Shown here: positions 1 through 8,547 of the stretch, one piece after another | Numbering within the stretch: position 1 is the first letter of the stretch | How the letters are laid out: the number at the start of each line of letters is the position of its first letter | The notes under the pieces: model-generated | What the model was told of the DNA's origin: nothing | What the model saw: only the letters and a program-made list of their open reading frames with translations | Databases searched by the model: none | DNA from: Compostibacillus humi | GTDB lineage: Bacteria > Bacillota > Bacilli > Bacillales > Amphibacillaceae | DNA: 64,000 nt | Direction of reading: 5' to 3' | Assembly: GCF_014637175.1 (NCBI RefSeq) | Contig: NZ_BMEV01000010.1 | Coordinates: 1-64,000, forward strand | Translations under genes and position numbers: made by a program

Positions 1-15
1 GCGAAAATAAAAACA

Positions 16-45
16 GCTTAGGGGAACCTCGAATTTCCCCTAAGC
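16..45. terminator. 11-bp perfect hairpin, probable terminator
   Basis: A perfect 11-bp stem (16-26 with 35-45) closes an 8-nt loop. The T-rich flank (TGTTTTTATTTT) lies on the minus-strand side, so it would terminate transcripts running leftwards best. It separates metN from whatever lies to the left of the window. Confidence 0.5.
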
Positions 46-99
46 CATCCGATTACATATTACCAAATAATGTCACTAAAATTTATTCACCAACACCAT

Positions 100-128
100 T
101 TGACAAAGAACCGAAATTTCACTATAAT
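100..128 (+). promoter_or_regulatory. sigma-A promoter of metNPQ
   Basis: TTGACA at 100-105 and TATAAT at 123-128 are exact consensus with a 17-bp spacer. Transcription should start near 135, leaving about 40 nt before the start codon, too short to hold a SAM riboswitch. Confidence 0.9.
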
Positions 129-173
129 AGGTGTAGCTGTTTGTCATTTTTTGTCGGGAAGCAGGGGGAAGCA

Positions 174-929
174 GTGATTACTTTAAACAATGTTACAAAA
201 ACTTACACACAAGACCAAACGGTGTTCCATGCGGTGGATTCAGTATCCTTATCCGTAAAAAGCGGGGAAATTTATGGGATCATTGGCAGAAGCGGGGCAG
301 GAAAGTCAACTCTCCTTCGTATGATTAATCTTCTTGAAATTCCAACGAGCGGTTCTGTTATCGTCGATGGAATGGAATTAACAAACTTGAAGGGGAGAAA
401 ATTACGGCTTGCACGGCAGTCCATCGGCATGATTTTTCAGCATTTTCATCTAGTCACCAACAAAACGGTATTGGCGAATGTTCTCGTTTCTTTAGAGTTG
501 GCGAATTACCCGAAAAAAGACAGGAAAAAGCGTGCACTGGAAGTGTTGCGCTTTGTCGGGCTGGAGGAACATGTTTCGAAATATCCCGGTCAGCTGAGCG
601 GCGGCCAGAAACAGCGGGTCGCAATTGCGAGAGCATTGGCAAATAAGCCGAAAATTTTATTGTGTGATGAGCCGACATCGGCATTAGACCCGAATACGAC
701 TAGAGAAATTCTTGGCGTGCTGAAAAATATAAATGAACGCCTCGGGGTGACCATTGTTATTGTCAGTCATGAGATGGACGTAATAAAGAGCATTTGCAGC
801 CGGGTTACCGTAATGGATAAAGGAAAGGTATATGAAACTATCGAGGTGGCGCCTCAAGGAATTGTTGATTCAGATCATACTCCTGAATGGTTTGTAAGAC
901 AATTGCGGGAGGAGGGGGATCATGCCTGA
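174..929 (+). CDS. metN: methionine-type ABC importer, ATP-binding protein
   Basis: The ATPase of a D/L-methionine (MetNPQ-type) importer; it powers uptake through the next-door permease at the inner face of the membrane. Walker A (GRSGAGKST), the signature LSGGQ and Walker B (ILLCDEP) are all intact. At 251 aa it is about 90 residues shorter than long MetN proteins, so it lacks most of the C-terminal regulatory NIL/ACT domain. I chose the GTG at 174, which follows GGGGGAA with good spacing; an earlier in-frame TTG at 141 would lie only about 6 nt from the predicted transcript start. The end overlaps metP by 8 nt. The substrate is inferred from the three-gene set. Confidence 0.88.
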   Translation: MITLNNVTKTYTQDQTVFHAVDSVSLSVKSGEIYGIIGRSGAGKSTLLRMINLLEIPTSGSVIVDGMELTNLKGRKLRLARQSIGMIFQHFHLVTNKTVLANVLVSLELANYPKKDRKKRALEVLRFVGLEEHVSKYPGQLSGGQKQRVAIARALANKPKILLCDEPTSALDPNTTREILGVLKNINERLGVTIVIVSHEMDVIKSICSRVTVMDKGKVYETIEVAPQGIVDSDHTPEWFVRQLREEGDHA

Positions 930-1584
930 AGTTCTGGTGCAATATCAGGCAGAAATTTGGCAATCAATAGGGGAAACCTTTATGATGGTAGGTGTGTCGA
1001 TTTTATTTGCCATCGTTTTAGGATTACCTCTCGGGACGTTGCTTTTTCTGACGAGAAAAGGGCAGCTAATGGAAAACCGAATCATTTTCTCTATATTAAA
1101 CTTATTTGTTAATATCGTTCGCTCTTTCCCGTTTTTGTTATTTGTCGTTTTCCTTATTCCTTTTACAAGATGGATTGTCGGTACGGCGATCGGCACCGCT
1201 GCAGCAACCGTACCGATGTCGATTATGGCCATCGCTTATTATTCCAGGCTGGTGGAACAGTCGTTAATTGATGTTCCGAAAGGCGTTATCGAAGCAGCCA
1301 TATCGATGGGCGTTTCCATCCCGGAAATTGTGTTTAAATTTTTACTAGTCGAAGCAAGGTCAGGTTTAGTGTTAGGGTTGACTACTTCCACCATCAGTTT
1401 CATATCCTATTCAACGATTGTCGGCGTCGTTGGCGGCGGAGGAATAGGCGATTTTGCTATCCGCTATGGCTATCAGCAATTTGAAACCGAGCTTATGATT
1501 TATATGATTATTATCATGATTATTCTGGTTCAGTTGATTCAATTTACCGGGACTACGGTTTCCAAAGCAATTGATAAACGATAA
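922..1584 (+). CDS. metP: methionine-type ABC importer, permease
   Basis: A 220-aa inner-membrane permease of the MetI/MetP type, with about five hydrophobic segments. The EAA-type cytoplasmic loop (around residues 120-150, with VIEAAISMG) couples to the ATPase. It overlaps the end of metN by 8 nt and is followed 21 nt later by the binding protein, so the three genes form one transcript. Length and order fit the usual metN-metP-metQ operon. Confidence 0.88.
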   Translation: MPEVLVQYQAEIWQSIGETFMMVGVSILFAIVLGLPLGTLLFLTRKGQLMENRIIFSILNLFVNIVRSFPFLLFVVFLIPFTRWIVGTAIGTAAATVPMSIMAIAYYSRLVEQSLIDVPKGVIEAAISMGVSIPEIVFKFLLVEARSGLVLGLTTSTISFISYSTIVGVVGGGGIGDFAIRYGYQQFETELMIYMIIIMIILVQLIQFTGTTVSKAIDKR

Positions 1585-1605
1585 TACATCATGGAGGTAA
1601 ACGCA

Positions 1606-2448
1606 ATGAAAAAAATACTTATGTTATTAGCAGCTATCGTACTAATTTTGGCAGGCTGCGGCCAATCAGAAAATCGTTCAGAGGAGAGCGGGACAAAAGA
1701 AGAAGGAACAGAAACGACGCAAGAAGAGATAAACATTAAAGTGGCTTCAATAAATCCGCCGATGACAGAAATACTTGAAGTAGCTCAGCCGCTGTTGGAA
1801 GAAGAAGGAATCAATTTGGAAATCGTATACGTAAGCGATAATATTCAGCCGAACAATGCAGTAGTAGAAAAAGAAGTAGATGCTAACTTCTTTGGACATG
1901 GCCTTTGGATGGAAACGTATAATGAAAACAATGGCACCGATTTAGTTGTTGTAAAACCTATTTATCATGCAACCCTCGGGCTTTATTCAAAAAATTATGG
2001 TTCCGTCGAGGAACTGCCTGAAGGTGCCACGATTGCCATTCCTAATGACCCGACTAACCGCGGGCGGGCATTAGCTTTCCTTGATGATCAAGGTGTCATT
2101 AAGCTGAAAGAAGGAACAGGAATATATGGAACAGTACAAGACGTGGAGGAAAATCCGAATAATTTTGAACTGCAGGAAGTAGATCTTCTTATGCTTGCAA
2201 GAATGTATGATGATGCCGACGCATCCGTCATGTATCCTTCCTATGCTGCACCGCTTGATTTATTGCCAAGCCGGGATGCGCTTCTCGTGGAAAATCCATT
2301 GGAAGAGTTTGCCATTTCCTTAGTGGCACGGGAAGATAATGCCGATTCGGAGCCAATTCAAAAATTGGCGGAAGCAATGACAAGTCCGGAAGTAAAAGCA
2401 TTTCTTGAGGAAAATTATCCTGAATCCGCCATTCCCGCTTTTGAATGA
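1606..2448 (+). CDS. metQ: methionine-type ABC importer, substrate-binding lipoprotein
   Basis: A 280-aa NlpA/MetQ family binding protein, lipid-anchored on the outer face. The signal peptide ends in a lipobox (LAGC), followed by an acidic, Ser/Glu-rich linker. The family core then begins with INIKVAS and continues through the typical DANFFGHG-like region. The ATG at 1606 has GGAGG 9 nt upstream; the in-frame ATG at 1591 overlaps that ribosome binding site and is rejected. Because no S-box precedes this operon, the ligand could be methionine or a related compound. Confidence 0.86.
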   Translation: MKKILMLLAAIVLILAGCGQSENRSEESGTKEEGTETTQEEINIKVASINPPMTEILEVAQPLLEEEGINLEIVYVSDNIQPNNAVVEKEVDANFFGHGLWMETYNENNGTDLVVVKPIYHATLGLYSKNYGSVEELPEGATIAIPNDPTNRGRALAFLDDQGVIKLKEGTGIYGTVQDVEENPNNFELQEVDLLMLARMYDDADASVMYPSYAAPLDLLPSRDALLVENPLEEFAISLVAREDNADSEPIQKLAEAMTSPEVKAFLEENYPESAIPAFE

Positions 2449-2485
2449 TAATAAACCACCAAAAATGTATATAAGCAGACACGAA

Positions 2486-2523
2486 AAACTTCAGTCAGCA
2501 ATTTTTGCGGATTGAAGTTTTTT
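2486..2523 (+). terminator. terminator of metNPQ
   Basis: The stem AAACTTCA / TGAAGTTT with inner pairing around a T-rich loop is followed by seven T residues. Confidence 0.8.
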
Positions 2524-2649
2524 TACATTACCCTATTTAAGAGAAAACGAAGTGCGATGTTGCAATTTGGGTTAAATCCGTCCGTATACCTTATGGAATA
2601 ATTTAAAGCTGTCCCCGGTCAAGAACATCTCCGGCAAATTGACATCTTT

Positions 2650-2681
2650 ATAAAAAGGGATGTCGGCTGAGAAAGCAGCCG
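2650..2681 (-). terminator. probable terminator of the NCS2 permease gene
   Basis: On the minus strand a 6-bp CGGCTG/CAGCCG hairpin (64-81 of this stretch) is followed 8 nt later by a TTTTT run. A second hairpin with an AAGGAGAG/CTCTCCTT stem (2696-2718) spans the stop codon. Pairing is clear; which one terminates is inference. Confidence 0.4.
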
Positions 2682-2706
2682 GGTTGCCCGATGGCAAGGA
2701 GAGGAC

Positions 2707-4002
2707 TTATCTCTCCTTTTCTTTCCAAAGCTGTTCAAGGATAATGACGAGTCCTGTCCCGAGCAATAGTCCGTTACTCATTACATTTTGAACAATGGAT
2801 GGCAGCTCTGCAAAAACTTCTGCCGGCAAAAACATCGTTCCCATCCCTATGAGGTAGCTAATGCCTGCAATCGTCACTTTTCTGGAGTCAAGCGGCTGCA
2901 ACGTTAAATTATTGATTGCAAGTCCGACTAATTGGACAAAGGTTGCCATTAACGCTGCGTTGGCAATGGGAGACGGAATGCTGGAAATCCATTGAATCAA
3001 TGGCGGGAAAAAAGTAATGAACGTTAAAAGCAATGCTGCATACAAAAATGGCCGTTTCCGATGTTGCCCCGTCAAAGCGATAAAACCGCTCGACACAGCT
3101 AAAGGAACATTGGCGATGGCAGAAAACATGCCGGCTAATCCGTGTCCTATACCGGAAAAGGCAGTTCCCCGATTTACTTGGGCGCTATAATTTTTATCCT
3201 TCACACCTAGCGTTTGATTCATTGCTACAATTGACGCCACGAGGTTGGATATAAGAATAATTGCGGTGATTAATGCCATCGGAATGACACTCATATCAAA
3301 AGCAGGAATGCCGAAGGCGAACCATTCGGGAACGGAAAAAAGCTTCGCAGGTTGTACTTGCTCCGCATTGCCAATAAAAATAATATGCATTATCCAGCCG
3401 ATCAAAATTCCGATAAACACGGCATAGCTGCTTAGCCATCCTCTCGCAAAACTTGATAATCCGAGGACGACAAAAAAGGTGAAAAATGCGATGGCAGCTT
3501 CAGGCAATTGAATCGTTAAGGAATTTCCCTGCAAACCGAGCATTCCTTTTAAAAATGTGCCGCTTAGTTGTACTGTAAGAAGCAAAAAGAAGGTCCCCGT
3601 TACGAGTGGAGTGAAAATCGGCAAAATTTTTTGTGACAGTTTCAATACACCAAATAAAAACAGGAAGAAACCGGTGAAAATCATTGTCGTTTCCAATGTT
3701 CGCAACGTATCTTCGAGGGGGATACCGCTTTGTACCCCGGTAACAGCCATTACTGCAAAAATGCTGATCCATATTCCAGCAGGTCCTTCAACAATCGGCA
3801 AACGGTGACCGATGAACGCTTGGATAAAGGAGGTCAGTCCGACAACAAAAAAGGTCCGCTGCATCAGTCCGGACACTTCAGTGCTGTTCATTTCGAAAAT
3901 GGCCCCGATAACGATAGGAATCGCGACGGAACTCGCCAGCAGAAAAATAAACCATTGAGCTGTTTCCATCGTAGTTTGGATAACCTTTGGTTGTTTATTC
4001 AA
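2707..4002 (-). CDS. NCS2 family nucleobase (uracil/xanthine-type) permease
   Basis: A 431-aa integral membrane protein with about 12-14 hydrophobic segments, belonging to the nucleobase-cation symporter 2 family. The segment VEGPAGIW (around residues 75-82) and the later region with GTAFSGIGHGLAGMFSAIAN resemble the NCS2 signature, although the classic NQN-type motif is not obvious. It is shorter than typical PbuX or PyrP relatives and closer to the PurP/YcpX-like branch, so the substrate cannot be named. I took the TTG at 4002, 8 nt after AGGAG; the GTG at 4011 overlaps that site. No purine riboswitch is visible upstream. It stands alone. Confidence 0.75.
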   Translation of the reverse strand: MNKQPKVIQTTMETAQWFIFLLASSVAIPIVIGAIFEMNSTEVSGLMQRTFFVVGLTSFIQAFIGHRLPIVEGPAGIWISIFAVMAVTGVQSGIPLEDTLRTLETTMIFTGFFLFLFGVLKLSQKILPIFTPLVTGTFFLLLTVQLSGTFLKGMLGLQGNSLTIQLPEAAIAFFTFFVVLGLSSFARGWLSSYAVFIGILIGWIMHIIFIGNAEQVQPAKLFSVPEWFAFGIPAFDMSVIPMALITAIILISNLVASIVAMNQTLGVKDKNYSAQVNRGTAFSGIGHGLAGMFSAIANVPLAVSSGFIALTGQHRKRPFLYAALLLTFITFFPPLIQWISSIPSPIANAALMATFVQLVGLAINNLTLQPLDSRKVTIAGISYLIGMGTMFLPAEVFAELPSIVQNVMSNGLLLGTGLVIILEQLWKEKER

Positions 4003-4213
4003 TGAACACACTCCTATACATGACGAAACATCGTTAATATGAAATATTTTATCATTTATCCGCAGCCGGAATAAAACATTTCATCTAAAAGGGATTGACT
4101 ATCTCTGCTTATACGGAAAATTCCCTGGAATGGCAAAAAGTCTTTTGGTTGAGAAGCATAAATTAATAAAGGTATTATTAAGATAGGATAGATGAATTGA
4201 AGGAGTTTTTCAG

Positions 4214-4594
4214 ATGAAGCGAATATTTTTTGTCATTCTTGGCTTTATATCTTTAGGGTTTGGCATTGCTGGAACCGTATTGCCGGTACTCCCCGGTGGT
4301 CCCTTCTATTTGTTTGCCGCCTACTGTTTTACGAAAAGCTCCGAACGGTTAGACAACTGGTTTAAGAGCACGAAAATTTATGACAAATATGTCGTAGGAT
4401 TTCGGGAAAAGCGAGGGATGACGAGAAAGGAAAAAATTCGCATCAATATAATCGCGGACTTTTTTATATTATTTTCTGTCTTCTATGTAGATATCCTAAT
4501 TGTGCGCATCATATTAATTGTACTTATGCTTTACAAACATTATTACTTCATCAAAAAAATCAAAACGATTCCTCCAGAAGAAAATTCTGCCTAG
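4214..4594 (+). CDS. DUF454 (YbaN-like) small membrane protein
   Basis: A 126-aa membrane protein of the DUF454/YbaN family, recognised by the glycine-proline rich N-terminal pattern GTVLPVLPGGPFYLFAAYCF and the following KSSERLDNWF. Hydrophobic segments lie at about 3-40 and 80-110. The function of the family is not established. A good AAGGAG site precedes the ATG, and a strong terminator follows directly, so it is probably monocistronic. Confidence 0.8.
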   Translation: MKRIFFVILGFISLGFGIAGTVLPVLPGGPFYLFAAYCFTKSSERLDNWFKSTKIYDKYVVGFREKRGMTRKEKIRINIIADFFILFSVFYVDILIVRIILIVLMLYKHYYFIKKIKTIPPEENSA

Positions 4595-4611
4595 GCAAAA
4601 TCATGGTAAGG

Positions 4612-4640
4612 GGACCCTGAAATCAGGGTCCATTTTTTAT
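4612..4640 (+). terminator. intrinsic terminator
   Basis: A perfect 9-bp stem GGACCCTGA/TCAGGGTCC closes a 2-nt gap and is followed by ATTTTTTAT. Confidence 0.88.
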
Positions 4641-4804
4641 GAACGTTCCACCTGGCAGAAAGAGTTATTCCCGCATTTTAGGCAGAACGAAGTCATTTCA
4701 AGAAGATAAGGCAAAGGAAAGAGGGAAATTTCAGTTATCCGTAGAATAGTAAGTATTCAGACGGCAGATTGGTAACTTGTATGACTGTAGGAGGGAGAAA
4801 AAAG

Positions 4805-5254
4805 GTGAAACCGTTAATTTTTATCCACACAATATCAGCCATTCTATTTATCGGCAATATTATGACTGCTGCCTTTTGGAAAATGAAGGCGGAATTTACG
4901 AAGGATGAAACACATGTTCATAGAACGGTAAAAAATATTATGCTGGCTGACTATATTTTTACGATTCCGAGCACCATCGGTTTACTTGGATCTGGGTTTC
5001 TATTGGCATTCCAAAGCAATTACTCCTTGCAGGAAATCAACTGGCTAACCGTATCGATAGGATTATTTATTTTAACCGGAGTGATTTGGTTGTCGCTTTT
5101 ACTGCCGCTGCAGCGAAAAATGATGAAATATAGCGGTACGCCATTTAACGATAAAAAATACTGGAAAATATCAAGGACCTGGGATGTCATTGGTACGATT
5201 TCTGTTCTCCTGCCGGTTAATATTTTGTACTTGATGATTGCGAAACCTTTTTAA
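4805..5254 (+). CDS. DUF2269-like four-helix membrane protein
   Basis: A 149-aa protein with four predicted membrane helices (about 2-22, 48-72, 80-102, 125-145). The conserved-looking histidine in FIHTISAILFIG and the second-helix pattern ADYIFTIPST match DUF2269/CopD-like integral membrane proteins of unknown role. The GTG at 4805 has AGGAGGGAG 7 nt upstream; a start 36 nt earlier has no ribosome binding site. No operon partner is evident. Confidence 0.65.
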   Translation: MKPLIFIHTISAILFIGNIMTAAFWKMKAEFTKDETHVHRTVKNIMLADYIFTIPSTIGLLGSGFLLAFQSNYSLQEINWLTVSIGLFILTGVIWLSLLLPLQRKMMKYSGTPFNDKKYWKISRTWDVIGTISVLLPVNILYLMIAKPF

Positions 5255-5435
5255 AAAATGGATACAGACGAGTTTCTGCTGAAGACAATGATAAGTTTAT
5301 TACAATCTTTTTACAAAAAAGCCTTTAATTGAAAAGGAAAAAACGATAAGATGAAACTATGCTTCTAAAAACCTATGTCATAATGGGATAACGATGTAAT
5401 AGATTTTAATCTAAACAAAATTAAAGGAGAAAAAT

Positions 5436-6209
5436 ATGGCGATTATACACGAAAGCAAGCAGAACAGCATGAAGGAAAAAGCCAGTCAATATTTTTTCAT
5501 TGCGATGCTTTTCTTTTCTATACCAATTATTTATTTTATTTCCTTTACGCAAGGAGTTTACTTGTACGGAATTTTTCACATATTTCCCTTTATGCTGGGC
5601 GGTATCGGGATGATTTTTTTAAATAAGCATTCTATGTTAAAAGCTGGAATTGAAGGAAAAGAAGCAGCAGCTCATGCTTTACGTAAGCTGCCTGATTATT
5701 ATGAAGTATACGAAGGTATAGAAGTACAAAGGGATTCTAAAACGGTCCGATTCGATTATGTCGTTGTCGGAGATAACGGAATTTTTGTTGTTAATGTAAA
5801 AAATCATAATGGAACGATTGAAGGAAGGGAAGACGCTTCCTCCTGGCAACAGCATAAAGTTGGCCGGAAAGGCGGGCATTATTCAAACACCATCCGTAAT
5901 CCGATCAAACGGGTCAGATGGCAAGTTCATGTATTAGCAGATTATTTAAAAGAAAAGCAAATTTCCGCCTGGGTCGAAGGAATCGTATACTTTGCCAATC
6001 CATCCGTTAGGGTGAATGTTCATACAGAAAGGACTCCTGTCATCGATTCGCCGGAAGCTTTACAAAGCTACATAGACAGCTATGTTCCGAGAAAACTGCT
6101 GGAATCGCATGATTTAAATACGATAAGAAGCATTTTCATTCATGACGATAGGAAACATGAAGAGGATAAGAAAAAACTAGAAAATACGGTTTACGCCAGA
6201 AAAAATTAG
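5436..6209 (+). CDS. NERD domain membrane protein
   Basis: A 257-aa protein with two membrane helices at about 18-38 and 45-68, followed by a NERD (nuclease-related) domain over about 75-185. Visible NERD features include the start DYYEVYEGIEV, the D-Y-V-V-V-GDNGIFVVNVKNHNGTIEG core with the catalytic-type D and the E/K pair of a PD-(D/E)XK fold, and WQQHKVG. The C-terminal tail is highly charged. It is probably membrane-tethered with the domain in the cytoplasm. Nuclease activity is inferred from the family. It lies 18 nt before the next gene, so the two are likely cotranscribed. Confidence 0.72.
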   Translation: MAIIHESKQNSMKEKASQYFFIAMLFFSIPIIYFISFTQGVYLYGIFHIFPFMLGGIGMIFLNKHSMLKAGIEGKEAAAHALRKLPDYYEVYEGIEVQRDSKTVRFDYVVVGDNGIFVVNVKNHNGTIEGREDASSWQQHKVGRKGGHYSNTIRNPIKRVRWQVHVLADYLKEKQISAWVEGIVYFANPSVRVNVHTERTPVIDSPEALQSYIDSYVPRKLLESHDLNTIRSIFIHDDRKHEEDKKKLENTVYARKN

Positions 6210-6227
6210 GGAAGGAGACAGGGATAG

Positions 6228-6791
6228 ATGCTAGGAATTATTGGACTATTTATCGCAGTTGGAATTATTATAACGATTAGTTCGCGGAGGGACGTTCATT
6301 CAGGACCCGAATTCGAATCTTCCCGAGAAGATCATTTATTCACCCATGCTGCAGCTGGAGCAGGGGGAGCGGCCAGCATGTTCTTCCTGCAGCAGATCAT
6401 GGAACAGCAACAAATCAATGAAGAAATGTTCCGTCAGATGGAGCAAATGAATCTTCAGCAAATGACAGATTTTGCTATGCAGCAGCAATGGCTGGAGCAG
6501 GAAGAAATTCAACGGATGATTGAACAATCAATGGATCCGGTCATTAACCCCGGCTTGGATATTGTAACCGATGAAGTATTCCACGGAATTGATCATGGCA
6601 CCTCTGATGTACATCACCATGCGGACCAGCTCGATATAGATACAAATATGCATGACGATTTGTACGGAGATGATCCTTTCTTTGACGATAATCACTTGGA
6701 TATGGATGACCACTTCCAAACGGATCATGATTGGAATAGCGGAATGGACCATATGGACAACCATTTCCATGATACCCATCATCATTTTTAA
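6228..6791 (+). CDS. uncharacterised membrane-anchored Gln/Met-rich, Asp/His-rich protein
   Basis: I do not recognise a family. The 187-aa protein has one N-terminal membrane helix (2-18) and a short Ala/Gly segment. A Gln/Met/Glu-rich stretch (about 55-105) looks helical or coiled. The C-terminal 70 residues are dominated by Asp and His and end in HDTHHHF, a composition that suggests divalent metal binding. It follows the NERD gene by 18 nt with its own GGAAGGAG site. The context suggests a shared job with the NERD protein; metal binding is inference. Confidence 0.6.
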   Translation: MLGIIGLFIAVGIIITISSRRDVHSGPEFESSREDHLFTHAAAGAGGAASMFFLQQIMEQQQINEEMFRQMEQMNLQQMTDFAMQQQWLEQEEIQRMIEQSMDPVINPGLDIVTDEVFHGIDHGTSDVHHHADQLDIDTNMHDDLYGDDPFFDDNHLDMDDHFQTDHDWNSGMDHMDNHFHDTHHHF

Positions 6792-6878
6792 ATCCGTTTG
6801 CTGCCAAATATAGCTTGTTTTCTCTTTTTGTTGTAAAATTAAATAAAATCAGAAAACGAATGTTTAGGAGGCTATTTC

Positions 6879-7232
6879 ATGGCAGAAAAGCTAACTGGGA
6901 AAACATTGGAGCAAATCATGACCGAGATTGAAAAGGCTTTGAACGAAAAACCAGAGCCAATGAAAGGGCTGAAAGCAACTTTTCAGTTTGATATTAAGGA
7001 AGAAGGAAGTTATCAGCTGCAAATAGCTGACGGCAAAGCAATGATAACGAGTGAATTGGAGGATACTCCCGATTGTACCCTTCAACTATCCTTCCCAAAT
7101 TTTTGCAAGTTTCTCTCCGGGGAAATGAAAGGAACTGCAGCGTTTATGACAGGGAAATTAAAAGTTCAAGGGGATGTATCAAAGGCGCTAAAACTGGAAT
7201 CCTTATTGAAGGAGTTTGATTTTCCTGTTTAA
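6879..7232 (+). CDS. SCP2 sterol-binding domain protein
   Basis: A 117-aa single-domain SCP2-fold protein, which binds hydrophobic ligands in characterised relatives. The family pattern is seen in LKATFQFDIKEEGSYQLQI, then CTLQLSFPNFCKFLSGE and GTAAFMTGKLKVQGDVSKALKL, which matches the usual C-terminal helix. It has a TTTAGGAGG ribosome binding site and its own intergenic space on both sides. The physiological ligand is unknown. Confidence 0.85.
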   Translation: MAEKLTGKTLEQIMTEIEKALNEKPEPMKGLKATFQFDIKEEGSYQLQIADGKAMITSELEDTPDCTLQLSFPNFCKFLSGEMKGTAAFMTGKLKVQGDVSKALKLESLLKEFDFPV

Positions 7233-7243
7233 TCTCTTGCATG

Positions 7244-7275
7244 GAAAGGCGATGCCTGTAAAAAGGCTCGCCTTA
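7244..7275 (+). terminator. hairpin after the SCP2 gene, possible terminator
   Basis: Stem AAGGCGATGCC / GGCTCGCCTT with one mismatch closes an 8-nt loop. The 3' flank is AAATTAA rather than a T-run, so termination is uncertain. Confidence 0.4.
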
Positions 7276-7337
7276 AATTAATGGGGTATTTGCAATATAT
7301 TATGAACAGAAAAATATTTTGCAGGAGGAACAGAAAT

Positions 7338-7514
7338 ATGCGATGCGGTGCAAAATGTTTCCTTATTCAAACCGAGGATGCAGACGGAAAAAGGCAAATT
7401 ACTTCGGTGAATGCAAGGACTCCGGCGGAAGCCAGGAAACGTTTCCGGGAAGAATCGGGCAAAGACATACAGATTATCTCTGTCCGTGAGAAAAAGAGAA
7501 GCGGCTCTACTTAA
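7338..7514 (+). CDS. small conserved-looking hypothetical protein, 58 aa
   Basis: A 58-aa soluble, basic protein starting MRCGAKCFLIQTE. It has a short beta-type start with two Cys residues, then a helix-like ARTPAEARKRFREESG segment and a beta-like IQIISVRE end, the outline of a small alpha/beta fold. AGGAGG lies 9 nt before the ATG, which makes translation convincing. It sits between the SCP2 gene and an EamA transporter. No function can be assigned. Confidence 0.6.
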   Translation: MRCGAKCFLIQTEDADGKRQITSVNARTPAEARKRFREESGKDIQIISVREKKRSGST

Positions 7515-7574
7515 CTGTAAAGGAAATTGTGTTATAGTATATGTTATATTTAACCATTTTTCAGGAGAGTAGAA

Positions 7575-8453
7575 ATGAAACAATATATCGGTGACGGCAT
7601 GTTGCTCGTTACGGCCTTTGTTTGGGGAAGCGGATTTGTCGTAACAGCAATTGCCCTGGATTATTTAACCCCTTTTCAAGTGATGGCAGGAAGGTTTATC
7701 CTGGCATCTATTATTCTATCACTACTGTTTGCTTATAAATTTAAAAGTTTCACGAAAGCAATTGTATGGAAAGGGGCAATTTTAGGGACGATATTATTTA
7801 TTGGTTTTGCTTTGCAGACTGTTGGCTTACAGTTTACGACCCCGTCCAAAAATGCTTTTTTAACTGCAGTGAATGTTGTTATCGTCCCTGTTATTGCCTA
7901 CTTTATCTTTAAACGGAAAATCGACCGTCATGAAACGATTGGCTCGATTTTGGCCATCATCGGTATCGGATTTCTGACGCTGCAAGGAACACTTACGATG
8001 AATATCGGGGATGCCCTGTCTTTAGCATGTGCCGTTGCCTTTGCATTTGATATATTTTATACAAATCTATTCGTTCAAAAGGAAGATGCTATTTCCTTGA
8101 CAATCGTACAGTTTTATACAGCTTCTTTATTAAGCGTGCTCATTGTTTTCCTGCAGGGGGATATACCGGTTTCTTTCGAAAGGGAAGCGATATTATCCAT
8201 CGTCTATTTAGCGGTGTTTTCTACGACCGTTGCTTATGTTTTTCAAAATGTTGCCTTCCGCTATACGACAGCAACGAAAGCTGCCATTATCCTTTCTTTA
8301 GAATCATTTTTCGGAATGCTTCTATCCGTCCTGTTGCTTCATGAAGCATTAACGGGCCGGATGGTCATTGGTGCAATCCTTATCATGGCTGCCATCCTCA
8401 TTGCCGAAGTGAAACCGAGCTTTCAGCATAAAAAGATAAAAGAAGGAATGTAA
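7575..8453 (+). CDS. EamA/DMT family transporter
   Basis: A 292-aa protein with ten hydrophobic helices, made of the two repeated EamA halves (about 5-130 and 145-280). The first half carries AFVWGSGFVVTAIAL and FMAGRF-like motifs (QVMAGRFILA); the second has PVIAY, LLSLES-type (ILSLESFFGMLLS) and the closing GAILIMAAIL. Relatives export or import metabolites, amino acids or drugs; the substrate cannot be predicted. AGGAGAG lies before the ATG, and a terminator follows. Confidence 0.85.
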   Translation: MKQYIGDGMLLVTAFVWGSGFVVTAIALDYLTPFQVMAGRFILASIILSLLFAYKFKSFTKAIVWKGAILGTILFIGFALQTVGLQFTTPSKNAFLTAVNVVIVPVIAYFIFKRKIDRHETIGSILAIIGIGFLTLQGTLTMNIGDALSLACAVAFAFDIFYTNLFVQKEDAISLTIVQFYTASLLSVLIVFLQGDIPVSFEREAILSIVYLAVFSTTVAYVFQNVAFRYTTATKAAIILSLESFFGMLLSVLLLHEALTGRMVIGAILIMAAILIAEVKPSFQHKKIKEGM

Positions 8454-8461
8454 AGATTAAT

Positions 8462-8488
8462 GTTCTGGCTTTTGGCCAGGACTTTTTT
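8462..8488 (+). terminator. intrinsic terminator
   Basis: Stem GTTCTGGC/GCCAGGAC (one wobble) is followed by six T residues. Confidence 0.8.
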
Positions 8489-8547
8489 GTTTAACAAAAT
8501 GATGGTCGGAACATACTATACCCGACCTCTGAGAAAGGAATGATTGC

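Noticed and set aside
2640-2700. CTGAGA-like element suggesting a TPP riboswitch
   Set aside because: Only the short CTGAGA match is present; the second conserved TPP arm and the usual spacing are missing, and the neighbouring genes fit a terminator instead.
6528-6807. Long minus-strand frames opposite the Asp/His-rich gene
   Set aside because: They arise from the repetitive GAT/CAT codons of the plus-strand gene; no ribosome binding site or sensible protein.
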